Shown here one piece after another: positions 56,535-64,000 of a stretch of 64,000 nt of DNA (position 1 is its first letter; the number at the start of each line of letters is the position of its first letter). Position numbers and translations under genes: made by a program. Source of the stretch: Myxococcus sp. CA023 (GTDB lineage: Bacteria; Myxococcota; Myxococcia; Myxococcales; Myxococcaceae). The notes beneath the pieces were generated by a model, which saw only the letters and a list, made by a program, of their open reading frames with translations, ran no database searches and was not told where the DNA came from. The DNA lies in assembly GCF_010998615.1 (NCBI RefSeq), contig NZ_JAAEAH010000007.1, positions 1 to 64,000 of the forward strand. The letters run 5' to 3'.

Positions 56535-59500
56535 TCAGTCGAGCAGGCTTCGGGCGTACTCCGCGCGCAGCCGGTCGTCTCCCAGGGCCTGGGCGGCCTC
56601 GGCGAGCACGGTGCGAATCTGCTGCGCACGGTGCTGGAGCGCCGGGTCGGGATGTCCCGCGAAGCGCAGCGGGTGGAACTCAGCGGCCAGCAGCTCGTAG
56701 GCGCGTTTGACCTCCTCGCCCCCCGCCGAGCGGGCCAGCCCCAGCACCGCGAAGTAGTCCGCGTCCTGGATCTCCTCGAACTTGGCTTCCAGGCGCCGGA
56801 CGTCCAGCTCCGGCGGCAGGTCGCCCGCGTCTTCATCCGTGGCGGGCTCCAGCGAGACGAGCCCCAGCGTCCGCGCCACCGCGAGCGACTTCAAGGCCGA
56901 GTCCTGCGGCAGCCCCGCGCCCAGGAGCAGCGCCTCCAGCGTGTGCTCTCCGTCCACCTGGGACAGGAGCTGGAGGTCCCGCGAGGGCAGACCGAAGTCA
57001 TCCGGGGCCAGGTGGATGTCGCCGCGGGTGACGCGTGCGCGCAGGCTCCCGGCGGCCTCCAGCAGGGATTCGGAGGTGAGGGTGTTGCGCAGGGCCTCGG
57101 CCAACAGGTGCAGCGGCGGACGCGTGGCGGCGGCGAGCGCCACCTCGTGCGGCGCTGGCTCCGGCACCAGGCGGTAGAGCGTCGAGGACTCCGCCAGCGC
57201 GTCCAGGAAGACCTGCTCGGTGTAGCGCTGGACCAGGGGCACGGCTTCGGACTCCCGCAGGTAGCCCCGGCCCCGCAGTGCTTCCAGCAGCGCGGCCGTG
57301 GTGGCGCTGCGCACCAGCCGCAGCTCGCCTTCCTGCCGCGCGTCGATGAGCCCGTCCGCGCGGGCCCGGTCGACCAACGACTCCCCCTGCGCGGAGGAGA
57401 CGGCCCCCACAAGCGCCCCGTCCCGCAGCCAGAGGACGCGCAGGGCGTTCATCACCTTCAGCTCCAACCGCATCTCCATGCGGGCCTCGCAGAGCCGGAG
57501 CACCAGCTTCGTCAGGCCATCCTGGGTGACGCTGCCACTGCGGGCCACGGCCAGCTCGGGTCTGCCGGGAGGTGCTTCCAGGGGCAGCATGGATGCCCGG
57601 GCCTGGGCAGCGGCTTCCTCCGCGTCTCGGAGCGCGCGCTCCTCCAACTCCAGGCGCTCGCGCTCGGAGCGGGCCCGCTGCTCGGCGGACTCGGTGCGCA
57701 GTGCCTCCAGGGATTGCTCGAGGGACTCGCGTGCTTCACGCTCTTTCGCCAGGTTCTCTCGGGACTGCTGGTGCTCCAGGCGGAGCTCGGCGAGTTCCTC
57801 GGAGATTCTCGCGTTCTCCGCGAGGAGACGGGTCTCGGACTCGTTGCGGGCACGGGACTCTTCTTCGAGCCGGGATTCCAGCGTCGTGCGCTGCGTTGCC
57901 TCGGCGTCCAGGCGGACCTCGAGGGCCGTGCGATGGCGGCCTTCGGCCTTCGCGCGGGCGGTCGCTTCGGCTTCGGCCTGGGCGGACTGCTGGACGCGGG
58001 CCTCGGCCTCGGCACGGCGCTTCGCCTCGGCTTCAGCGCGGGACTCCGCCTCCTCGGCGGACTTCAGGGCGGCTTCGGCGCGGGCTTCCGCTTCGCGCCG
58101 TGCCTGGGACTCGGCTTCGGCCTGAGCGGCGGCGGTGACGCGGTGTTCTTCTTCCGTTCGGGCGCGTGCCTTCTCGGCGGCGAGGGACTCTCCTTCTCGC
58201 CTGGCCTGTGCTTCTGCTTCGGCGCGCTGCTGGGCTTCCTGCTCGGCGCGACTTTCCGCTTCGGCACGGGCCTGCGCTTCGCGCTCGGCGCGGGCTTCTG
58301 CTTCGGCACGGGCCTGCGCTTCATGTTCGGCACGGGCTTCGGCTTTCGCGCGGCGCTCCGCCTCCGCGGTAGCCTGTGCTTCCGCCTCCTCGCGAGCCTG
58401 GGTCTCCGTCTTCGCTAGCACCTCGGCTTCGGCGCGCAACGTGGCCTCGTGCTCGGCACGCGCCTCGGCTGCGGCTCGCGCCTCGGACTCACGGGAAGCA
58501 CGCGTGTCCGCATCGGTTCGCGAGGACGCCTCGCTCTCCGCACGGACCTCGATTGCCGCACGCAACTTCGCCTCGCGCTCGGCGCGGGCCTCTATTTCGG
58601 ACCGTGCGGCGACCTCTGCTTCGGCGCGGGCCTCGGCTGCGGCTCGCGCCTCGGCCTCGATTTCCGTGCGGGCTTCGGCTTCGCGTCGCGCGACGGCCTC
58701 GCTTTCGGCTCGGGCCTCCGCGGCTTGCCGTGCGGCTGCTTCGCTTTCGGCTCGAGCTTCGGCGTCCTTCAGCGCAGCTGTCGCGCGCTCAGCGTGGGCT
58801 TCGGCCTCAAGTCGTGCAGCGGCGTCTTGCTCCGCTCGGGCTTCGGCCTCCGCCCGGGCCGCAGCCTCGCTGTCAGCCTGGGCCTCGGCGTTTGCACGGA
58901 GATCCGCTTCTTGCTGAGCCCGGGATTCCGCCTTCTTCGCGCGGGCCTCTGCGTTCGCACGGGCCTCCGCTTCCTGCCCGGTGCGCGCATCAGACTCGGA
59001 GGTGACGCGGGCTTCCGCCGCCTGGCGAGCCAACGCCTCGGCTTCAGCACGCGCCTCAGCTTCCACGCGCGCCGTTGCCTCAATCTCGGCCCGGGCTTCT
59101 GCCTCGGCACGCGCCGTTGCTTCAATCTCTGCTCGGGCCTCGGCCTCGGCACGCGCCGTGGCGATGGACTCCAGACGCGCATCGGCGTCCACGCGAGCCG
59201 CGGACTCAATCTCCGCCCGGGCATCCGCCTCAGCCAGAGCCGTCGCGACCGATTCCACTCGGGCGTCGGCTTCGGCGCGCGCCGTGGCCTCAATCTCCGC
59301 TCGCGCGGAGGCCTCGGCAAGCGCCGCCTCTGCTGACGCCAGCCGTGCTTCGGCATCCACGCGGGCCGCGGATTCAATCTCGGCTCGGGCCTCGGCCTCG
59401 GCCAGCGCCGTGGCCACGGACTCCACACGGGCGTCCGCACCGAGTTCCGCCTGCACACGCGCCTCGGCGTCTGCCAGGGCCCGAGCAATCAGTTCCGATT

Positions 59501-61913
59501 GGGCTTCCGCCTCCGCCAACGCACGCGCCGCCAGCTCCGCGCGAGCCTCTGCCTCCGCCTGTGCACGCGCCGCCAGCTCCGCGCGAGCCTCTACTTCCTC
59601 AAGGGCTCGCGACAGGCTCTGCGCACGCGTCTCCGCTTCGAGCCGCGACTGGGCCTCCACTTCGGCGCGGGCCTCCGCGGCCTCGCGGGCACGGGCCTCC
59701 GCGTCGATGCGGGCTTCCGACACCGAGGTCAGGTCCTCGGCGGACTCGACCCGGCTCTCCGCGGCCTGACGCGCCTTGGACTCCGACTCGGCGCGGGCCT
59801 CCGAAACGACTCGCCCCGCGGCCTCCGACTCCAGGCGCGCTTCGAGCGCCTGCAATGCCTGCGTGCTCGCCGCGGCGCGAAGCTCCGCTGCCTCACGGGC
59901 CTGCGTCTCGGCCTCCGCGCGGGCCTCCGCGTCGATGGCCCGCAGCTCCGCCTCCGCGCAGGCATCCTCGAACCGGCGGACTTGGGCCTCGACCTCGGCG
60001 GTGAGCGTCTCCGCTTCCTCGCGGAGCCGGACTTGCGCCTCCAGCTCCTCGCGCAGCGCCGAGAGGTCGCCAGTCTCCTGCGCGTCGCCCGCCAGGGCAG
60101 CCCTGGCGGCGTCCATGGACGAAGGCGACTCCCGCCGACGGAGCCCTTCCAGCGCCGCTTCGGCTTCCACCCGCAGCAAGGACTCCCGCGAGCGCTCCTC
60201 TTCTTCCGCCGCGAGCCGCTCCTGGAGCCCCTGGACCTGCTGCTCGAGTTCGCGGCGCAGCGCGGCTTCCCGCTCCAGCGCCTCGGTGACGGAGCTCACA
60301 CGCGCGTGAGCTTCCTCGAGCTGGCGCTCCGCCTCCTCCTGCTGGGCCTGCCACTGCGCCATCAGCGCGGGGACCGCGAAGCCTCCGGCGCCTGGGGCGG
60401 GCGTCTCGACGACGGGCGGCGCCTCTGGCGCGGGACTCGACGCCTCCGCATCCGAGTCGAACCAATCCTCCCCGATGCTGCGAGGATCCTCCTTCGGCGT
60501 CTCGGTGGACTCCCCGTCGAACCAGTCATCCCCCACGCCCGACGCCTGTGGCTCCTCGTCATCCTGGGACTGGGCTGACGCGGATTGCAGCTCCGCCTCC
60601 AGCAACTCCCAGTTGGACGCGGAGACCGCCGCCGCGTCCGGCTCCTCAGCGGCCTGTTCCGGCTCCGGCGTGCCCGCGGGCTCACCGAGCGCCGCCTCCG
60701 TGCCCCACGTGTCTTCCGTCTCCGATGACGGCGATTGCGGCTCGGCGTCCGCCGCCTGCTCGGGCTCCGTGGACGGCGCCTCACCGGGTACATCGCCCGC
60801 CCCATCTCCCCCCGAGCCCACGCGCCCCGCGTGCTCCATCTCGGGATCCGGAGGCAGCTCCGTCCAGGGCGAGCCCTCCGTGCTCACGGAGTCGAAGGAA
60901 GGCCCGCCGCGCATGGCGGCCAGCTCCGCCTCCGCCGCGGAGAGGGCATCCCCCACCGGGGCCTCCGGCGTATCGACGTCGAAGAACCCCTCATCGCCCA
61001 ACCGAGGCGCCAGGGCCGCCGTGCGCATCGAAGGCTGAGAAACAGCCTCCTCCGTCCAGGCCAGCTGTCCCACCGGCGGCGCATCCTCGGCCGGCGCGGC
61101 GTCCTCCCCCTCAAGCCCCGCGGACGCTCCCTGCGCATCGTCTCCGGGCGCCTCGGCGGCCGGCTCAGCGTCCACCGCCGAGCCCCAGTCCTGCCCCTGC
61201 GAAGGCTCGCCCCACCCATCCGCCGAGTCCGGAGCAAGCGCCGAGTCGATGGAGGCCATCGCCTGGGCTTCCACCTCCAGGTGCGCCCGCTCCATGGCGG
61301 TGTCCAGGTCGCGCGTGCTCTGACGCTCGCGTTGCTGCGCCGCCTCGTGGGCGGAGCGCTCCGCGTCCGTCATGGCCGCCAGCTCCCAGTCCGTCTGATG
61401 CAGCGGCGCCAGGTCCCCGAAGAGCGCATTCGCCAGCGCGGGGTCGCCCGCCACCGAGGGCGGCGGGGTCGCGTGCCAGGACTCCGTCTCCGCACCCGTG
61501 GCCGCCGGGACACCACCACCCGACGGAGGCAGCTCCCGGGTCTCCACCACGTGCCAGGCGTCCGCATCCGCGGGGGCCTTGACCAGCGAATCCACCAGTT
61601 CGACGAAGGCCGCCCCTTCCAGGGGCAGCTGGGCCACGGGGGCGCTGAAGCCGGGGATGGACTCGCCCAGGAGCAGCACCCGGGCCGACTTGCCATCCGG
61701 GTGCTGGAGCAACTCCTCCAGCACGAGGTGGCCCCGGCCACTCTCCACGCCGGGCGCGAGCACGAGCAGCACGGGCAGGTGGTGCCCGTACGCAATGAGG
61801 GCATCCGCGGCGGAGGTGGCGAGGATGACCTCGTACCCTTCACGCGTGAGCAGGCGCCGCACGGCGGCGATATTGGCGATGTCGTCGTGGACGAGTAGGA
61901 CCGGTGCGCCCAT
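56535..61913 (-). CDS. Giant pseudo-receiver / coiled-coil / DUF4388-like / J-like protein (1792 aa)
   Basis: Residues 1-110 follow a CheY-like receiver ([27 protein letters not shown]). No Asp stands at the phosphorylation position, where [11 protein letters not shown] replaces the usual L-L-D-x-x-M-P, so it is a pseudo-receiver. Residues 110-515 are acidic and disordered and hold two DWFD motifs. About 515-1440 is unbroken Ala/Glu/Arg-rich coiled coil with [14 protein letters not shown]-like repeats. About 1457-1700 resembles DUF4388 ([19 protein letters not shown]). The last 75 residues form a J-like domain with HPL replacing HPD. The head-plus-long-coil plan recalls FrzS and AglZ, motility-polarity proteins of Myxococcus, but the C-terminus differs. 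It starts 15 bases after the priA stop with a weak ribosome site. Confidence 0.9.
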   Translation of the reverse strand: MGAPVLLVHDDIANIAAVRRLLTREGYEVILATSAADALIAYGHHLPVLLVLAPGVESGRGHLVLEELLQHPDGKSARVLLLGESIPGFSAPVAQLPLEGAAFVELVDSLVKAPADADAWHVVETRELPPSGGGVPAATGAETESWHATPPPSVAGDPALANALFGDLAPLHQTDWELAAMTDAERSAHEAAQQRERQSTRDLDTAMERAHLEVEAQAMASIDSALAPDSADGWGEPSQGQDWGSAVDAEPAAEAPGDDAQGASAGLEGEDAAPAEDAPPVGQLAWTEEAVSQPSMRTAALAPRLGDEGFFDVDTPEAPVGDALSAAEAELAAMRGGPSFDSVSTEGSPWTELPPDPEMEHAGRVGSGGDGAGDVPGEAPSTEPEQAADAEPQSPSSETEDTWGTEAALGEPAGTPEPEQAAEEPDAAAVSASNWELLEAELQSASAQSQDDEEPQASGVGDDWFDGESTETPKEDPRSIGEDWFDSDAEASSPAPEAPPVVETPAPGAGGFAVPALMAQWQAQQEEAERQLEEAHARVSSVTEALEREAALRRELEQQVQGLQERLAAEEEERSRESLLRVEAEAALEGLRRRESPSSMDAARAALAGDAQETGDLSALREELEAQVRLREEAETLTAEVEAQVRRFEDACAEAELRAIDAEARAEAETQAREAAELRAAASTQALQALEARLESEAAGRVVSEARAESESKARQAAESRVESAEDLTSVSEARIDAEARAREAAEARAEVEAQSRLEAETRAQSLSRALEEVEARAELAARAQAEAEARAELAARALAEAEAQSELIARALADAEARVQAELGADARVESVATALAEAEARAEIESAARVDAEARLASAEAALAEASARAEIEATARAEADARVESVATALAEADARAEIESAARVDADARLESIATARAEAEARAEIEATARAEAEARAEIEATARVEAEARAEAEALARQAAEARVTSESDARTGQEAEARANAEARAKKAESRAQQEADLRANAEAQADSEAAARAEAEARAEQDAAARLEAEAHAERATAALKDAEARAESEAAARQAAEARAESEAVARREAEARTEIEAEARAAAEARAEAEVAARSEIEARAEREAKLRAAIEVRAESEASSRTDADTRASRESEARAAAEARAEHEATLRAEAEVLAKTETQAREEAEAQATAEAERRAKAEARAEHEAQARAEAEARAEREAQARAEAESRAEQEAQQRAEAEAQARREGESLAAEKARARTEEEHRVTAAAQAEAESQARREAEARAEAALKSAEEAESRAEAEAKRRAEAEARVQQSAQAEAEATARAKAEGRHRTALEVRLDAEATQRTTLESRLEEESRARNESETRLLAENARISEELAELRLEHQQSRENLAKEREARESLEQSLEALRTESAEQRARSERERLELEERALRDAEEAAAQARASMLPLEAPPGRPELAVARSGSVTQDGLTKLVLRLCEARMEMRLELKVMNALRVLWLRDGALVGAVSSAQGESLVDRARADGLIDARQEGELRLVRSATTAALLEALRGRGYLRESEAVPLVQRYTEQVFLDALAESSTLYRLVPEPAPHEVALAAATRPPLHLLAEALRNTLTSESLLEAAGSLRARVTRGDIHLAPDDFGLPSRDLQLLSQVDGEHTLEALLLGAGLPQDSALKSLAVARTLGLVSLEPATDEDAGDLPPELDVRRLEAKFEEIQDADYFAVLGLARSAGGEEVKRAYELLAAEFHPLRFAGHPDPALQHRAQQIRTVLAEAAQALGDDRLRAEYARSLLD
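57600..60370 (-). repeat. Coding repeats of the giant coiled coil
   Basis: Imperfect 21- and 42-base periodicity encoding 7- and 14-residue helical repeats rich in Ala, Glu and Arg, densest at about 58000-59800. The symmetry of these codons also creates long spurious open frames on the + strand. Confidence 0.85.
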
Positions 61914-61928
61914 GGGGGGGCACCGAGT

Positions 61929-64000
61929 CTACAGCATGGCCCCCGGATCCACGTCGATCACGACCTTCACCGCGGAAGGAACATCGACCAGGGCCGCTTC
62001 CAACCGGGCGAGCAGCGGGGCGAGCGCCGTATGCGTTGGCCCCTTCAAGAGGAGCTGCCAGCGCGTCTTGCCACGGATGCGGGAGATGGGCGCCAGGGCC
62101 GGCCCCAGCATGCGGACCCCGGCGGACGCAGGAGGCATGTGCCGGGAGACGATGTTCCCCAGGGAGCGCGCCACGCTGGCCGTCTGTTCGGGGTGCTCCC
62201 CCTCCAGGCGGACGGCGGCCATGCGCGAATAGGGAGGGTAGGCCAGCGCCTTGCGCCACTCCAGTTCTTGATTGGCGAAGCCGTCGAAGTCATGGGCCAG
62301 CACGCGCCGCACCGGCTCCGCGTCCGGATTGTAGGTCTGCACCAGCACCCGGCCCGGGTCCTTGCCCCGGCCCGCGCGGCCGGACACCTGGGTGAGCAGA
62401 TGGAAGGTGCGCTCGGCGGCACGGAAGTCCGGGATGGAGAGGGACGTGTCCGCCATGACGACACACACCAGCGTCACGCCTGGAAAGTCGTGCCCCTTGG
62501 CCACCATCTGCGTGCCCACCAGGACATCCAGTTCCCGGCGCGCGAACGAGGCCAGCATCTCCGTCAGCCGCTCGGCGCTGCTGGCCGAGTCCCGGTCCAA
62601 CCGGGCGACGCGCGCGGTGGGGATGCGCTCCAGTACCTCCGCCTCCACACGCTCGGTGCCGATGCCCAGCTTGAGCATGGGGCCCGTGCACTCCAGACAC
62701 TGCTCCGGCACCGGCATGGCCAGGCCGCAGTAGTGACACACCACCCGGTTCTGCGAGCGGTGGTGCGTGAGGCACACGTCACACTCGGTGCACTTGAGCG
62801 ACAGGCCGCACACCTCACACAGGAGGACGGTGCTGTGGCCCCGGCGGTTGAGGAAGAGGATGACCTGCTGACCGCGGCCAATCGTCTCCGCCATCGCCTC
62901 CAGCAACGGAGGACTGAGGATGGGCGCCTCTTCCGTCACCACGCCCTCTCGCGGACGCTCCACGCGCAGGTCCACCAGCTCGATGGTGGGCATGGGCCGG
63001 TCATCCACGCGGTGCTTCAGCTCCAGCAACTGGTAGCGCCCGCGCTTCACGTTCTCCAGCGTCTCCAGCGCGGGCGTGGCCGAGCCCAGCACCACCACCG
63101 CGCCGGCCTGCTTGCCGCGCACGACGGCCAGGTCGCGCGCCTGGTAGCGCAGCTTCTCCTCCTGCTTGAAGGACGGGTCGTGCTCCTCGTCAACGACGAT
63201 GAGCCCCAGGTTGTCCACCGGCGCGAACACCGCCGAGCGCACGCCCACGGCAATCTTCACGTCGCCGCGGCGCAGCGCCTGCCAGTGGAAGAGCCGCTCC
63301 CGGTCCTTCAGCGCCGAGTGCAGCACCGCCACCTCCGCGCCGAAACGGCTGCGGAAGCGGCCCACCAGCTGCGGCGTCAGCGCGATTTCCGGCACCAGGA
63401 TGAGGCTGCCCTTCCCCAGCGACAGCGCATGCTCGGCCGCGCGCAGGTACACCTCCGTCTTCCCGCTGCCGGTGACGCCGTGCAGGAGGAAGGGCTGGAA
63501 GGTGGCCGCGTCCAGGGCCGCGCGCAGCACCACGCCCGCCGCGTCCTGCTCCGGCGTGAGGTGGTCCGGACGGCCCTGAATCAGGCCCTCCTTCACGCTG
63601 GCCTCCACCGTCTTCTCCTCCAGCCGGGCGAAGCCGCGCGTGGCCAGCTTCTTCAGCGTCTCTCGCGCGCCTGGAATCGCGTGGGCGACCTCTTCCAGCG
63701 GCGCGCTGCCTCCCACGGCCAGCAGATACGCGAGCGCGGCGGACTGGGCGGGCGCACGAGACAGCTCCGGCGGCACCTCGTTGACGAGCGCCACCGCGAA
63801 GTGCTGCACGTCCGGCTTGGCTTCCTTCTCATCCACGGCCTTCGACAGGCCGGGCGGCAGCGCGCCGCGAATCACCTCACCCAGCGGATAGCGGTAGTGC
63901 ACGGCCGCGAAGCGCAGCAGCGAGATGAGGTCCTTGGGCAAAGACGGCGAGTCCTCCAGCACGCGCTGGACGGCCTTGAGCCTCACCTTCTCGCCAGTCG
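61929..64000 (-). CDS. priA: Primosomal protein N' (replication restart helicase PriA), 5' end outside
   Basis: The visible 690 residues carry the end of the 3'-binding domain (LRFAAVHYRYPLGEVIRGAL) and helicase motif I GVTGSGKTEVYLRA. The DEEH box is VVDEEHDPSFKQ. The zinc-binding cysteines are CEVCG, CTECDVC, CHYCG and CLEC, and the helicase end includes TQVSGRAGRGK. It reloads the replisome at stalled forks, acting with recombination proteins. The frame is open to the right edge. The stop is 15 bases before the giant protein gene. Confidence 0.95.
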   Translation of the reverse strand, partial: TGEKVRLKAVQRVLEDSPSLPKDLISLLRFAAVHYRYPLGEVIRGALPPGLSKAVDEKEAKPDVQHFAVALVNEVPPELSRAPAQSAALAYLLAVGGSAPLEEVAHAIPGARETLKKLATRGFARLEEKTVEASVKEGLIQGRPDHLTPEQDAAGVVLRAALDAATFQPFLLHGVTGSGKTEVYLRAAEHALSLGKGSLILVPEIALTPQLVGRFRSRFGAEVAVLHSALKDRERLFHWQALRRGDVKIAVGVRSAVFAPVDNLGLIVVDEEHDPSFKQEEKLRYQARDLAVVRGKQAGAVVVLGSATPALETLENVKRGRYQLLELKHRVDDRPMPTIELVDLRVERPREGVVTEEAPILSPPLLEAMAETIGRGQQVILFLNRRGHSTVLLCEVCGLSLKCTECDVCLTHHRSQNRVVCHYCGLAMPVPEQCLECTGPMLKLGIGTERVEAEVLERIPTARVARLDRDSASSAERLTEMLASFARRELDVLVGTQMVAKGHDFPGVTLVCVVMADTSLSIPDFRAAERTFHLLTQVSGRAGRGKDPGRVLVQTYNPDAEPVRRVLAHDFDGFANQELEWRKALAYPPYSRMAAVRLEGEHPEQTASVARSLGNIVSRHMPPASAGVRMLGPALAPISRIRGKTRWQLLLKGPTHTALAPLLARLEAALVDVPSAVKVVIDVDPGAML

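Noticed and set aside
56631-59340. Several long open frames on the + strand opposite the giant coiled-coil gene
   Set aside because: They mirror the repetitive Ala/Glu/Arg codons of the minus-strand gene, give Gly/Leu/Phe- or Ser/Arg-rich products, and have no recognisable domain or ribosome site.

Overview
The window reads as a chromosomal segment from a myxobacterium, almost certainly Myxococcus xanthus or a close relative. The DNA is very GC-rich with strong G/C at third codon positions. It carries lineage hallmarks: Hanks-type Ser/Thr kinases with TPR or PilZ-like modules, a DUF2378 (TIGR02265) protein, an Oar-type TonB-dependent receptor, proteins with histone-H1-like Lys/Ala tails, and a very long coiled-coil protein with a receiver-like head. 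From memory, the order oar, tonB, exbB, exbD, exbD ... recA matches the M. xanthus oar-recA1 neighbourhood. No mobile element, CRISPR array, rRNA or tRNA was recognised. Fifty-three protein genes cover nearly all of the DNA; both end genes are cut by the window edges.

Layout. 0-8 kb (+): a TPR kinase (5' end outside), RNase J, YajQ, a secreted CBM9-like protein and RimO. 8-14 kb (-): L21-L27-Obg-TrmH-type methyltransferase, then LolA, a lipoprotein with a degenerate aspartic-protease-like fold and an unknown protein. 14-19 kb: a Cys-rich lipoprotein, a kinase/PilZ-like/J-like protein, a 2OG-Fe(II) oxygenase and a nitrilase-fold protein lacking the catalytic Cys. 19-22.7 kb (-): a zinc-ribbon protein plus gatCAB. 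22.8-32.5 kb: FtsK, an ABM-type monooxygenase, an RlmL-like methyltransferase, PlsY, DUF2752, DUF4920, a putative PD-(D/E)XK nuclease, an unknown protein and a B12-binding radical SAM protein.

32.6-39.4 kb is a coherent envelope module. Oar and a downstream lipoprotein are transcribed leftward. TonB-ExbB-ExbD-ExbD are transcribed rightward from the same 235-bp region, where facing sigma70-like promoters are visible. The most economical reading is a dedicated energised outer-membrane transporter. 39.4-45.7 kb: DUF2378, a membrane protein, ComM/YifB, NDH-2, RecA and a DUF1285-like protein. 45.7-56.4 kb: a polytopic membrane protein, CinA, phosphatidylserine synthase, an alpha/beta hydrolase, a beta-helix lipoprotein, HU, a LytM peptidase, threonine aldolase, endonuclease III and peptide deformylase. 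56.5-64 kb (-): PriA (5' end outside) followed by a 1792-residue protein with a pseudo-receiver, acidic linker, about 900 residues of coiled coil, a DUF4388-like region and a degenerate J domain.

The best leads for something undescribed are that giant scaffold-like protein, the Oar-lipoprotein-TonB/ExbB/ExbD unit, and a perfect 15-bp inverted repeat whose loop holds the start codon of the DUF2378 gene.
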